Positions 25,149 to 33,985 of a DNA stretch of 64,000 nucleotides are shown one piece after another; the stretch's first letter is position 1; each line of letters opens with the position of its first letter. This DNA comes from Streptomyces parvulus (GTDB lineage Bacteria; Actinomycetota; Actinomycetes; Streptomycetales; Streptomycetaceae), in NCBI RefSeq assembly GCF_014648855.1, contig NZ_BMRX01000001.1, positions 558,001 to 622,000 on the forward strand, written 5' to 3'. The notes beneath the pieces were generated by a model. The model did not search any database and was not told the DNA's origin. It saw only the letters and a program-made list of their open reading frames with translations. The translations under genes were made by a program, and so were the position numbers.

Positions 25149-25220
25149 AGCGGGTGACAGGAATTGCACACTGCGCCTTCCCCCTGGAAGGGGGATGTTC
25201 TACTACTGAACTACACCCGC
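25149..25220 (-). tRNA. tRNA-Gly (anticodon TCC) with atypical T arm
   Basis: The acceptor GCGGGTG/CACCCGC, the D arm and the anticodon arm (loop CTTCCAG, anticodon TCC) are normal. The T arm reads GCAGTGTGCAATTCCTGT: where other tRNAs here have GTTCGA, this one has GTGCAA, and the stem pairs only partly unless shifted by one base. CCA is not encoded. It lies 80 bp upstream of tRNA-Gly copy 2 on the same strand and probably shares its transcript. Confidence 0.9.
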
Positions 25221-25347
25221 ATGTTCCGTGGGCCCGGCCCTTCGGCCTCGCCCCTCGGCGTGCTCCAGACTTTAGCTGATCACCCGGGGTGCCGCGCAAG
25301 TCGGGTGCCGCGAGGGGCGGCTGAGCGGTCGTCGGCCGCGGCCGGGC

Positions 25348-25665
25348 TCACCGGGCCGCGGCGAACGCCTCGTAGACCTTCTTGGGGATCCGGCCCCGCG
25401 CGGGCACGTCCATCTTGTTCGCCTGGGCCCAGGCGCGGACCGCCGCCGGGTCCGGGGCGACCTCGGTCTGCCGGTACGCCTTCCCGGACCTCGACCGCTT
25501 GCGGCCGGCCGACACGTACGGCTCCAGGGCCTTGCGCAGTTTCCGGGCATTGGTTTCGTTCAGGTCGATCTCGTACATCCGGCCGTCCACACCGAAGGCG
25601 ATCGTCTCCGCCGCTTCCGAGCCGTCGATGTCGTCAAAGAGAGTGACCACGACACGCTGCGCCAC
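25348..25665 (-). CDS. lsrL: Lsr2-like nucleoid-associated protein (LsrL type)
   Basis: The 105-residue protein has an N-terminal dimerisation domain (MAQRVVVTLFDDIDGSEAAETIAFGVDGRMYEIDL) and a C-terminal DNA-binding domain with the AT-hook-like PARGRIPKKV motif. Lsr2 proteins bind AT-rich DNA and silence foreign genes. Streptomyces has two paralogues; by its position near purS I take this to be LsrL rather than the principal Lsr2. GTG 25665 has GAAGGGA nine bases upstream. It is divergent from purS, and the AT-rich region between them could itself be a target. Confidence 0.9.
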   Translation of the reverse strand: MAQRVVVTLFDDIDGSEAAETIAFGVDGRMYEIDLNETNARKLRKALEPYVSAGRKRSRSGKAYRQTEVAPDPAAVRAWAQANKMDVPARGRIPKKVYEAFAAAR

Positions 25666-26005
25666 GAATATCGGTCCCTTCGTGCGGCATCTCCGCGATG
25701 ACGTGCCAAGACGCCGCGATGATGCCGACTGTTCGCCTGTAATTGGGCAAAGTATCGGCTAATGACATTTCATTTGTACAGTGCCCGGCATTGCAATGGG
25801 AAGACCGACTAAATCTCCAGGCGTGTCCGTCGCGCAATAGGAGTCCGCGGCCGATCCGGGATCTTTCCCGAAGCTTTTCGCGGACGACTCGTACTGATGC
25901 CGGATCGTGATCGGGCTCACGTAGTTTCCTCCAAGGCTACGCGCGTAGAAATTTTGTACGGGTAGTCTGAAGGAACCTGCTCAGCACCACACACCGGGAG
26001 TGCCA
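25666..26005. promoter_or_regulatory. AT-richer divergent promoter region of lsrL and purSQL
   Basis: These 340 bp are much richer in A and T than the flanks and contain no supported gene. A perfect 12-bp palindrome CTACGCGCGTAG lies at 25937-25948, about 60 bp before purS, next to TTTTGTACGGGTAGTCT, which may be its -10 region. The palindrome is a candidate operator. Confidence 0.5.
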
Positions 26006-26278
26006 GTGGCACGCGTCGTAGTCGACGTCATGCTCAAGCCGGAGATCCTCGACCCCCAGGGCCAGGCGGTGCAGCGCGCACTGCCGCGGCTGGGTTTCGA
26101 AGGGATCTCGGACGTCCGCCAGGGAAAGCGATTCGAACTGGAAGTGGACGGGCCCGTCGACGACGCAGCCCTCGCCCGCATCCATGATCTTGCGGAATCC
26201 TTCCTCGCCAACACCGTGATCGAGGACTTCACCGTCCGCGTCGAGTCGGAAGACGCAGTCGCGGAGGCCGTGAAGTGA
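26006..26278 (+). CDS. purS: FGAM synthase subunit PurS
   Basis: PurS is the small structural subunit that links PurQ and PurL in the three-part formylglycinamidine ribonucleotide synthase. It has 90 residues ([19 protein letters not shown]...) with the usual beta-alpha-beta fold. GTG 26006 is chosen because GGGAG lies five bases before it; the in-frame GTG at 26000 has none. The stop overlaps the purQ start (GTGA), giving a coupled purS-purQ-purL operon. Confidence 0.95.
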   Translation: MARVVVDVMLKPEILDPQGQAVQRALPRLGFEGISDVRQGKRFELEVDGPVDDAALARIHDLAESFLANTVIEDFTVRVESEDAVAEAVK

Positions 26279-26955
26279 CCGCTCGTATTGGCGTCGTCAC
26301 TTTCCCCGGCAGTCTCGACGACAGGGACACGCAGCGCGCGATCCGCGTGGCCGGCGCCGAACCCGTCGCCCTCTGGCACAAGGACAAGGACCTCAAGCAG
26401 GTCGACGCCGTGGTGCTCTGCGGTGGTTTCTCGTACGGCGATTATCTGCGCGCCGGCGCCATCGCCCGCTTCTCGCCGGTGATGGACACCCTCATCGACC
26501 AGGCGAAGGCCGGCCTTCCGGTACTGGGCATCTGCAACGGCTTCCAGATCCTCACCGAGGCCCACCTGCTGCCCGGCGGAATGCTCGGCAACGACCACCT
26601 GCACTTCATCTGCCGCGACCAGAAGCTGCGGGTGGAGAACGCGGACACCGCCTGGACCAGCGACTACACCGCCGGCCAGGAGATCCACATCCCGCTGAAG
26701 AACATGGACGGGCGCTACGTCGCCGACCGGCGGACGCTGGACGAGCTGGAGTCGGAGGGCCGGGTGGCCTTCCGCTACCTGGGCATGAACCCCAACGGCT
26801 CGCTCAACGACATCGCCGGCATCAGCAACGCCGCCGGGAACGTCGTCGGCCTCATGCCGCACCCGGAGCACGCCGTCGAGCCGCTGATCGGCACCGGCCG
26901 CACCGACGGCCTCCCGTTCTTCACCTCGATCCTCAAGAAGCTGGTCAACGCATGA
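26275..26955 (+). CDS. purQ: FGAM synthase glutaminase subunit PurQ
   Basis: PurQ supplies ammonia from glutamine for step four of purine synthesis. The 226-residue class I amidotransferase has catalytic Cys87 in [10 protein letters not shown] and the His/Glu pair in [11 protein letters not shown] near the C-terminus. The oxyanion region [17 protein letters not shown] is also intact. Start and stop overlap purS (GTGA) and purL (ATGA). Confidence 0.97.
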   Translation: MTARIGVVTFPGSLDDRDTQRAIRVAGAEPVALWHKDKDLKQVDAVVLCGGFSYGDYLRAGAIARFSPVMDTLIDQAKAGLPVLGICNGFQILTEAHLLPGGMLGNDHLHFICRDQKLRVENADTAWTSDYTAGQEIHIPLKNMDGRYVADRRTLDELESEGRVAFRYLGMNPNGSLNDIAGISNAAGNVVGLMPHPEHAVEPLIGTGRTDGLPFFTSILKKLVNA

Positions 26956-29210
26956 GCCGGACGCCTCTGGACACGGTCGAGCACGCGGCCGCGACCCCCG
27001 ACGTCGAGCTGCCCTGGGCCGAACTGGGCCTGAAGAAGGACGAGTACGAGCGGGTCGTCGAGATCCTCGGCCGCCGCCCGACCGGCGCCGAACTCGCCAT
27101 GTACTCCGTCATGTGGTCCGAGCACTGCTCGTACAAGAGCAGCAAGGTCCACCTGCGCCAGTTCGGCGAGAAGGCCCCCCGGTCCGACGCGATGCTCGTC
27201 GGCATCGGCGAGAACGCCGGTGTGGTCGACGTCGGCCAGGGCTACGCGGTCACCTTCAAGGTCGAGTCGCACAACCACCCGTCGTACGTGGAGCCCTACC
27301 AGGGCGCCGCGACCGGCGTCGGCGGCATCGTGCGCGACATCATCGCGATGGGCGCGCGCCCCGTCGCCGTCGTGGACCCGCTCCGCTTCGGCGCCGCGGA
27401 CCACCCCGACACCAAGCGCGTGCTGCCCGGCGTCGTCGCCGGCATCGGCGGCTACGGCAACTGCCTGGGCCTGCCCAACATCGGCGGCGAGGTCGTCTTC
27501 GACGCCTGCTACCAGGGCAACCCGCTGGTCAACGCCGGTGCCATCGGCGTCATGCGGCACGAGGACATCCACCTCGCCAAGGCGTCCGGCGCGGGCAACA
27601 AGGTCATCCTGTACGGCGCCCGCACCGGCGGCGACGGCATCGGCGGCGCGTCGATCCTCGCCTCCGAGACCTTCGACGACGCCAAGCCGTCCAAGCGCCC
27701 GGCGGTCCAGGTCGGCGACCCCTTCCAGGAGAAGCTCCTCATCGAGTGCACCCTGGAGGCGTTCCAGGAGAAGCTGGTCGTCGGCATCCAGGACCTCGGC
27801 GCGGCCGGGCTGTCCTGCGCGACCAGCGAGCTGGCGTCCAACGGCTCCGGCGGCATGCGCGTGACGCTGGACGACGTACCCCTGCGCGACTCGACCCTCT
27901 CTCCCGAGGAAATCCTCATGAGCGAGTCGCAGGAGCGCATGTGCGCGGTCGTCGAGCCGGAGAAGGTCGACCGCTTCCTGGAGATCTGCGAGAAGTGGGA
28001 CGTCATCGCCACCGTCATCGGTGAGGTGACCGACGGCGACCGGCTGGAGATCTTCTGGCACGGCGGCAAGATCGTCGACGTCGACCCGCGCACCGTCGCC
28101 CACGACGGCCCGGTCTACGAGCGCCCCTACGCCCGCCCCGAGTGGCAGGACGCCCTCCAGGCGGACGACGCGAACAAGCTGCCCCGGCCGCAGTCGTCCG
28201 GCGAGCTGAAGGACCAGGTCCTGAAGCTGGTCGGCTCGCCGAACCAGGCCTCCAAGCAGTGGATCACCCAGCAGTACGACCACTTCGTGCAGGGCAACAC
28301 CGTCCTCGCCCAGCCCGAGGACTCGGGCATGATCCGCGTGGACGAGGAGTCCGGCCTCGGCGTCGCCATCGCCACCGACGGCAACGGCCGCTACGCCAAG
28401 CTCGACCCCTACACGGGCGCCCAGCTGGCCCTCGCGGAGGCGTACCGCAACGTCGCGACGACCGGCGCCAAGCCGCTCGCGGTCTCCGACTGCCTGAACT
28501 TCGGCTCGCCGGAGGACCCGGCGGTCATGTGGCAGTTCGCGGAGGCCGTGCGCGGTCTGGCCGACGGCTGCCTCCAGCTCGGCACCCCGGTGACCGGGGG
28601 CAACGTCTCGCTCTACAACCAGACCGGCGAGGCGGCCATCCACCCGACCCCGGTCGTGGCGGTCCTCGGCGTCATCGACGACGTGGCCCGGCGCACTCCG
28701 GTCGCCTTCCAGGAGGACGGCCAGCTGCTGTACCTCCTCGGCGACACCCGCGAGGAGTTCGGCGGCTCGGCCTGGTCGCAGGTCGTCCACGACCACCTCG
28801 GCGGCCTGCCCCCGAAGGTGGACCTGGAGCGCGAGCGGCTGCTCGGCGAGATCCTGATCTCCGCCTCCCGCGACGGCATGATCGACTCCGCGCACGACCT
28901 GTCCGACGGCGGTCTGGTCCAGGCGGTCGTCGAGTCGGCGCTGCTCGGCGGCAGGGGTGCGCGTCTGGTCGTACCGGACGGGCTCGACGCCTTCACCTTC
29001 CTCTTCTCGGAGTCGGCGGGCCGAGCGGTCGTCGCCGTCCCGCGCTCCGAGGAGGTCCGCTTCAACGACATGTGCGGCGCGCGCGGCCTGCCCGTCACGC
29101 GCATCGGTGTCGTCGACGGCGAAACGGTGGAGGTCCAGGGCGAGTTCTCCCTCTCCCTGACCGACCTGCGCGAGGCCCACGAGGGGACGATCCCGGGGCT
29201 GCTGGCCTAG
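26952..29210 (+). CDS. purL: FGAM synthase subunit PurL (small type)
   Basis: PurL is the ATP-dependent synthetase subunit. The 752 residues match the short PurL class that needs PurS and PurQ. Motifs: [54 protein letters not shown] and, in the second half, [11 protein letters not shown]. The ATG overlaps the purQ stop. A long hairpin follows at 29227. Confidence 0.97.
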   Translation: MSRTPLDTVEHAAATPDVELPWAELGLKKDEYERVVEILGRRPTGAELAMYSVMWSEHCSYKSSKVHLRQFGEKAPRSDAMLVGIGENAGVVDVGQGYAVTFKVESHNHPSYVEPYQGAATGVGGIVRDIIAMGARPVAVVDPLRFGAADHPDTKRVLPGVVAGIGGYGNCLGLPNIGGEVVFDACYQGNPLVNAGAIGVMRHEDIHLAKASGAGNKVILYGARTGGDGIGGASILASETFDDAKPSKRPAVQVGDPFQEKLLIECTLEAFQEKLVVGIQDLGAAGLSCATSELASNGSGGMRVTLDDVPLRDSTLSPEEILMSESQERMCAVVEPEKVDRFLEICEKWDVIATVIGEVTDGDRLEIFWHGGKIVDVDPRTVAHDGPVYERPYARPEWQDALQADDANKLPRPQSSGELKDQVLKLVGSPNQASKQWITQQYDHFVQGNTVLAQPEDSGMIRVDEESGLGVAIATDGNGRYAKLDPYTGAQLALAEAYRNVATTGAKPLAVSDCLNFGSPEDPAVMWQFAEAVRGLADGCLQLGTPVTGGNVSLYNQTGEAAIHPTPVVAVLGVIDDVARRTPVAFQEDGQLLYLLGDTREEFGGSAWSQVVHDHLGGLPPKVDLERERLLGEILISASRDGMIDSAHDLSDGGLVQAVVESALLGGRGARLVVPDGLDAFTFLFSESAGRAVVAVPRSEEVRFNDMCGARGLPVTRIGVVDGETVEVQGEFSLSLTDLREAHEGTIPGLLA

Positions 29211-29226
29211 GAGTCGCACCAGGTGA

Positions 29227-29258
29227 AAGGGCCGTCCGGAACCTTCCGGGCGGCCCTT
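29227..29258 (+). terminator. purSQL terminator
   Basis: AAGGGCCGTCCGGAA pairs with TTCCGGGCGGCCCTT (one G-T pair) around a two-base centre, 17 bp after the purL stop. Confidence 0.8.
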
Positions 29259-29298
29259 CCGCATGTCCGGACGGGCCGGCCGGCCCCTCTTGCCAAGA

Positions 29299-29316
29299 AT
29301 TACGTACTTACGTAAT
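29299..29316. promoter_or_regulatory. palindromic operator of the ArsR-like gene
   Basis: ATTACGTA-CT-TACGTAAT is a perfect 8-bp inverted repeat with a 2-bp centre, ending 9 bp before the GTG of the regulator gene. It is AT-rich within GC-rich DNA and would overlap the promoter, so autorepression is likely. Confidence 0.75.
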
Positions 29317-29325
29317 CTCAATGGA

Positions 29326-29832
29326 GTGGAGCGACTGGAACAACGCGTGGCCGATCTCGAACGGCGGCTGGCAGCACTGGAGGAGGCCGGCGAGCGGCCG
29401 GCTCCCCGCCCGGGCGAGGGCGACTTCTGGGCCCTGGAGGGGCTGAAGGAGCAGCTCGCCGAGTTGGGCGCGGTGGACGGCGGTGTCCTGTTCACCGGCA
29501 CCGTCCGCCTCCCGACCGGGGAGCAGTACGCCTGGCAGCACGGCACGTTCACCGACGGCCTGATGGACGCCGACTGGGCGGAGAGCGCCGAGGTGTTCGC
29601 CGCGCTCGGTCATCCGGTACGGCTGCGGCTGCTGCGCGAGATCCTCGGCGGCCGGCGCACCGCGGCCGAACTCGCCGAGCTGGACGGCGTCGGCACGACC
29701 GGCCAGATCTACCACCACCTGCGCCAGCTCACCGGCGCCGGCTGGCTGCACGCCGCCGGCCGGGGACGCCACGAGGTGCCGCCGGGGCGGGTCGTGCCGC
29801 TGCTGGTGGCGCTGTCGACGGCCCGGCACTGA
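29326..29832 (+). CDS. ArsR-like winged-helix regulator with N-terminal coiled coil
   Basis: The 168-residue protein has a Leu/Glu-rich coiled coil at about 3-25 (RLEQRVADLERRLAALEEAG), a middle domain (FTGTVRLPTGEQYAWQHGT) and a winged helix at about 88-160 (VFAALGHPVRLRLLREILGGRRTAAELAEL..., GQIYHHLRQLTGAGWL). The HTH resembles ArsR/HTH_20 regulators, but no metal-binding cysteines occur. GTG 29326 has no Shine-Dalgarno; the palindrome at 29299-29316 lies where the promoter should be, so a leaderless transcript is likely. The M23 peptidase gene follows 28 bp later and may share its control. Confidence 0.8.
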   Translation: MERLEQRVADLERRLAALEEAGERPAPRPGEGDFWALEGLKEQLAELGAVDGGVLFTGTVRLPTGEQYAWQHGTFTDGLMDADWAESAEVFAALGHPVRLRLLREILGGRRTAAELAELDGVGTTGQIYHHLRQLTGAGWLHAAGRGRHEVPPGRVVPLLVALSTARH

Positions 29833-29860
29833 CCGGGAACACCGCGATCAAGGGGGAACC

Positions 29861-30697
29861 ATGTCCGGACGTAAGCTCGCCATGACGGCCTTCCGCCTGT
29901 TGCAACTGGCCTTCGTCGGCGCGGTCGCGGCCAGTGTGCTCTTCGACCTCGATCACGGATGGTGGTGGAACTTCCTGCCGCTGGTCCTCGCGTACGTCCT
30001 GATCACCGTGGTCAACCGCTGGGGCGGCGGCGCCCCGGACGCCCCCGGCGCCGCGCGCGAGCCCGTCGAGGTCGGCCCGCCCGTGAGCGGCCGCTGGTCC
30101 GCGCTGAACAGCCCCGCCGACCGCACCCCGAGCCACGGCGTCCACGCCTACGGCCAGACCTTCGCCATCGACCTCGTCGCCGAGCCCGGACCCGGCGCCC
30201 GCCCCGGTTTCCGCGTGCTCTGGCCGCTCGCCCGCCGCAACCGCGACTTCCCGGCGTTCGGCGCCCCGCTGCTCGCGGTGGCCGACGCCACCGTCGTCCG
30301 CGCCCGCGACACCCAGCGCGACCACCTGAGCCGCACGTCCCTCCCGGCGCTGCTGTACCTGATGGTCCTGGAGGGCTCGGTCCGCGAACTGGCCGGCGCC
30401 CGACGCGTCATCGGCAACCACGTCGTCCTCGACCTCGGCGACGGCACCCACGCCCTGTACGCCCACGTCCGGCGCGGCTCCCTGGCCGTCCGCGAGGGCG
30501 ACCGGGTCGCCGCCGGCCAGGTGCTCGCCCACTGCGGCAACTCCGGCAACTCCACCGAGCCGCACGTCCACTTCCAGCTGATGGACGGCCCCGACCCGGA
30601 CACCGCCCGCGGCGTCCCCTTCACCTGGCGCGGCATCGGCGTCCCGCGCAACGGGGAGATCTTCGAGGCACCCTCGCCGACCACCGCACCCGCATAG
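29861..30697 (+). CDS. M23 family metallopeptidase, membrane-anchored
   Basis: The 278 residues have two N-terminal membrane helices (about 8-50) and an M23 (LytM) domain. Zinc ligands are likely in SHGVHAYGQTFAIDLV (H and D) and HVHFQL near residue 230; YAHVRRGS is the usual strand between them. Such enzymes cut peptidoglycan cross-bridges or serve as inactive activators; the conserved HxH suggests activity. Two helices before the domain are unusual for exported hydrolases and would tether it. ATG 29861 has AAGGGGGAACC upstream. It may be co-transcribed with the ArsR-like gene. Confidence 0.83.
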   Translation: MSGRKLAMTAFRLLQLAFVGAVAASVLFDLDHGWWWNFLPLVLAYVLITVVNRWGGGAPDAPGAAREPVEVGPPVSGRWSALNSPADRTPSHGVHAYGQTFAIDLVAEPGPGARPGFRVLWPLARRNRDFPAFGAPLLAVADATVVRARDTQRDHLSRTSLPALLYLMVLEGSVRELAGARRVIGNHVVLDLGDGTHALYAHVRRGSLAVREGDRVAAGQVLAHCGNSGNSTEPHVHFQLMDGPDPDTARGVPFTWRGIGVPRNGEIFEAPSPTTAPA

Positions 30698-30706
30698 GCT
30701 CGCCCC

Positions 30707-31504
30707 ATGCCCCCCGCCAGGAGACGCCCCCGCGCCTACGACCCCGCCCGCACCCGTGCCGCCGTGCTCGCCCAGTTCCAGAACGTGCGGGCGGCCGTCC
30801 GCACCCTCACACCCGGACAGCTCGCGCTGCCCACCCGGCTCGGGGACTGGACCGTACGCGAACTGGTCGCGCACGTCGGGATGGCGCTGACGGCAGTGGA
30901 CCGGCTGCTCGACGAGCCCGAACCGGCGCGGCAGGACGGGCGGCTGCTCGACTGGCCGTCGGCGATCGCCGCCGACGCGGACGCCATCGCCGGCACCGCC
31001 CGGCGCCTGGCGGCCGACCACCCCGACCTGGACGCCCACCTCGCCGACGTCGAGCGGCGCTTCACCGAGCGCCTCGACACCCACCCGGGCGGCAGGCTCC
31101 TCCCCACCAGCGCCGGCGCGCTGCCGCTCGCCCACTACGTCGTCACCCGCACCGTCGAACTCGTCGTCCGCACCGACGACCTGACCGCCGCCGTGCCGGG
31201 CCTCGACATCCCGCTCGACCGGCAGGCCCTGGCCGCCGCCACCCGGCTGCTCGCCGACGCGCTCGCCGCGAAGGCGCCCGGCGCCTCGACCGAGGTGCGG
31301 ATCCCGCCGTACGCCGTCGTCCAGTGCGTCGAGGGCCCCCGGCACACGCGGGGCACCCCGCCGAACGTCGTCGAGACCGACCCGCTGACCTGGGTCCGTC
31401 TGGCCGCCGGGCGGCTGACCTGGAAGGACGCCGTGGCCGGGGCGAAGCTGAGCGCGAGCGGCGAGCGGGCCGACCTGGGGGCGCTGCTGCCCCTGCTCGG
31501 CTGA
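30707..31504 (+). CDS. maleylpyruvate isomerase N-terminal (DinB-like) domain protein
   Basis: The 265-residue protein has an MDMPI_N/DinB-like four-helix domain (about 15-165; TRLGDWTVRELVAHVGMAL contains the first conserved His) and an SCP2-like C-terminal domain (about 190-262; WVRLAAGRLTWKDAV). Related mycothiol-dependent enzymes bind a metal through three residues of the first domain. Most Streptomyces members are of unknown substrate; a mycothiol S-transferase role is possible. TAGGCT at 30695-30700 overlaps the previous stop codon and is 6 bp before the ATG, indicating a leaderless message. Confidence 0.82.
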   Translation: MPPARRRPRAYDPARTRAAVLAQFQNVRAAVRTLTPGQLALPTRLGDWTVRELVAHVGMALTAVDRLLDEPEPARQDGRLLDWPSAIAADADAIAGTARRLAADHPDLDAHLADVERRFTERLDTHPGGRLLPTSAGALPLAHYVVTRTVELVVRTDDLTAAVPGLDIPLDRQALAAATRLLADALAAKAPGASTEVRIPPYAVVQCVEGPRHTRGTPPNVVETDPLTWVRLAAGRLTWKDAVAGAKLSASGERADLGALLPLLG

Positions 31505-31564
31505 CCGGGAGCCCCTGGGCGAAAGAGGGGGGAACCGGATCCTCCAGTCCTCCGTCGAATCGTC

Positions 31565-32353
31565 ATGTACAGGCAGAGGAAGCAGCGCAGCAAGACCCTG
31601 ACCGTGGCGGCCGTCGCCGCGCTCGTCCCGCTCGCCGCGGCCTGCGGCAGCGAGAAGGCGGACGACGGCAGCGCCTCCGTGGGCGCCGGGAAGTCCATCA
31701 CCGGCGTCCAGTGGAGCATCGACAGCGTCACCGTCGACGGCACCACCCACAAGGCGCCCGACGAGGCCCGCGTCCGCATCGACGACGGCGGCGCCGCCGA
31801 GGGCAGCACCGGCTGCAACACCTTCAGCGCGCGCGCCGACGTCCAGGGCGAGAAGGTCCGGCTCAGCGACGCCATGTTCACCGAGAAGGCCTGCGCCCAG
31901 ACCCCCGTCGAGTTCGAGAAGTCCCTCGGCCGCGCCCTGACCGCGGGCACGCTCACCACCGAGAGCGAGGGTGAGGGCCTGACGTTCACCACGTCCGGCG
32001 GCGACACCGTCAAGCTCAGCAAGCCCAAGGACGCGTCGCTGTACGGCACGGAGTGGACCGTGACCGGCCCGGCCGGGAAGGACCGCACCCGGCTCACCTT
32101 CGACCCGGAGGCCAAGACCGTCTCCGGACGCCTCCCGTGCAACCGCCTCAACGCCGAGGCCACCGTCAGCGACGGCCGTATCACCGTCGGCGCCCCCTCC
32201 ACGACCCGAATGATGTGCGAAGGCTCACTCATGGACGCCGAGAAGCGGATGCTGAGCTTCCTCAAGGGTCCGGTCGAGTACCGGATCGACCAGGGAACCC
32301 TCACGCTGACCAGCGAAGACGGAACGACCGTGCGGGCCGAGGCCGGTCGGTGA
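31565..32353 (+). CDS. META-domain (HslJ-like) lipoprotein
   Basis: The 262 residues start with a lipoprotein signal (LAAAC lipobox, Cys27). Two META-type domains follow (about 45-150 and 155-258): ITGVQWSIDSVTVDG...STGCNTFSARADV and LYGTEWTVTGPAGKDRTRLTFD...GRLPCNRLNAEATV. Each contains the family GCN/CNR core and a later Cys (TEKACAQTP, TRMMCEGSL) likely to form a disulfide. HslJ is linked to novobiocin resistance in E. coli, but the function here is unknown. It is a surface protein upstream of purF. Confidence 0.85.
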   Translation: MYRQRKQRSKTLTVAAVAALVPLAAACGSEKADDGSASVGAGKSITGVQWSIDSVTVDGTTHKAPDEARVRIDDGGAAEGSTGCNTFSARADVQGEKVRLSDAMFTEKACAQTPVEFEKSLGRALTAGTLTTESEGEGLTFTTSGGDTVKLSKPKDASLYGTEWTVTGPAGKDRTRLTFDPEAKTVSGRLPCNRLNAEATVSDGRITVGAPSTTRMMCEGSLMDAEKRMLSFLKGPVEYRIDQGTLTLTSEDGTTVRAEAGR

Positions 32354-32402
32354 TCCACGGGTGAGCCGATATCGCCAATTCGGACCAGTGGTCGATCTCG
32401 CC

Positions 32403-32416
32403 TACACTCGGTGGCG
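32403..32416 (+). promoter_or_regulatory. purF promoter, leaderless start
   Basis: TACACT (32403-32408) is a good -10, with TTCGGA (32379-32384) 18 bp upstream as -35. Transcription would start at or next to the GTG at 32416, giving a leaderless mRNA. Confidence 0.6.
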
Positions 32417-33942
32417 TGCCACGTGGTGACGGTCGACTCAATCACGATCTGCTTCCAGGCGAGAAGGGCCCCCAGGACGCATGCGGCGTCTTCGGTGTCT
32501 GGGCTCCGGGCGAAGAGGTCGCAAAGCTCTCCTACTTCGGGCTCTACGCCCTCCAGCATCGAGGCCAGGAATCCGCGGGTATCGCGGTAAGCAACGGCTC
32601 CCAGATCCTCGTCTTCAAGGACATGGGCCTGGTCTCCCAGGTCTTCGACGAGACCTCGCTCGGTTCGCTCCAGGGTCACATCGCGGTCGGTCACGCCCGC
32701 TACTCGACCACCGGTGCCTCCGTGTGGGAGAACGCCCAGCCGACGTTCCGCGCCACCGCGCACGGTTCCATCGCGCTCGGGCACAACGGCAACCTCGTCA
32801 ACACCGCCCAGCTCGCCGAGATGGTCGCCGACCTGCCCAAGCAGGACGGCCGCTCCACCCGGGTCGCGGCGACCAACGACACCGACCTGGTCACCGCGCT
32901 GCTCGCGGGCCAGGCCGACGAGGACGGCAAGCCGCTGACCATCGAGGAGGCGGCCGGCAAGGTGCTGCCCCAGGTGCGCGGCGCGTTCTCGCTCGTCTTC
33001 ATGGACGAGCACACCCTGTACGCCGCCCGCGACCCGCAGGGCATCCGCCCGCTGGTCCTCGGCCGGCTGGAGCGCGGCTGGGTGGTGGCCTCCGAGTCCG
33101 CCGCCCTCGACATCTGCGGCGCCAGCTTCGTCCGGGAGATCGAGCCGGGCGAGTTCGTCGCCATCGACGAGAACGGCCTGCGCACATCGCGATTCGCGGA
33201 AGCGAAGCCCAAGGGCTGTGTCTTCGAGTACGTGTACCTGGCCCGCCCGGACACCGACATCGCCGGCCGCAACGTCTACCTCTCCCGCGTCGAGATGGGC
33301 CGCAAGCTGGCGAAGGAGGCCCCCGCCGAGGCCGACCTGGTCATAGCGACCCCGGAGTCCGGCACCCCCGCCGCCATCGGGTACGCCGAGGCCTCCGGCA
33401 TCCCCTTCGGCAACGGTCTGGTCAAGAACGCCTACGTCGGCCGGACCTTCATCCAGCCCTCGCAGACCATCCGCCAGCTCGGCATCCGCCTGAAGCTGAA
33501 CCCCCTGAAGGAAGTCATCAAGGGCAAGCGGCTGGTCGTGGTGGACGACTCCATCGTCCGGGGCAACACCCAGCGGGCCCTGGTCCGCATGCTCCGCGAG
33601 GCCGGCGCCGCCGAGGTCCACATCCGGATCTCGTCCCCGCCCGTGAAGTGGCCCTGCTTCTTCGGCATCGACTTCGCCACCCGTGCCGAGCTGATCGCCA
33701 ACGGCATGAGCGTCGAGGAGATCGGCACCTCCATGGGCGCCGACTCCCTCGCCTACATCTCCATCGACGGCATGATCGAGGCGACCACCATCGCCAAGCC
33801 GAACCTGTGCCGCGCCTGCTTCGACGGCGAGTACCCGATGGAACTCCCCGACCCCGAGCTGCTCGGCAAGCAGCTCCTGGAGACCGAGCTGGCCGCCGGG
33901 CCCGCCGGTACGGCCGCCGCCGACGCCATCCGTCGCCCGTAG
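32416..33942 (+). CDS. purF: amidophosphoribosyltransferase
   Basis: PurF makes 5-phosphoribosylamine from PRPP and glutamine, the first committed and feedback-controlled purine step. The 508 residues include a propeptide-like N-terminus; Cys23 in GPQDACGVFGVW is the glutaminase nucleophile after processing. FGLYALQHRGQESAGI, the PRPP loop VVVDDSIVRGNT and the C-terminal CRACFDGEYP are present. Cysteines of the Fe-S type (CXXC near the end, WPCFFGID) suggest the Bacillus-like iron-sulfur class. purM follows after 43 bp. Confidence 0.97.
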   Translation: MPRGDGRLNHDLLPGEKGPQDACGVFGVWAPGEEVAKLSYFGLYALQHRGQESAGIAVSNGSQILVFKDMGLVSQVFDETSLGSLQGHIAVGHARYSTTGASVWENAQPTFRATAHGSIALGHNGNLVNTAQLAEMVADLPKQDGRSTRVAATNDTDLVTALLAGQADEDGKPLTIEEAAGKVLPQVRGAFSLVFMDEHTLYAARDPQGIRPLVLGRLERGWVVASESAALDICGASFVREIEPGEFVAIDENGLRTSRFAEAKPKGCVFEYVYLARPDTDIAGRNVYLSRVEMGRKLAKEAPAEADLVIATPESGTPAAIGYAEASGIPFGNGLVKNAYVGRTFIQPSQTIRQLGIRLKLNPLKEVIKGKRLVVVDDSIVRGNTQRALVRMLREAGAAEVHIRISSPPVKWPCFFGIDFATRAELIANGMSVEEIGTSMGADSLAYISIDGMIEATTIAKPNLCRACFDGEYPMELPDPELLGKQLLETELAAGPAGTAAADAIRRP

Positions 33943-33985
33943 CCGTCCGCACCACCTGCCGTACGACACAAAGGTTCTCATCGTC

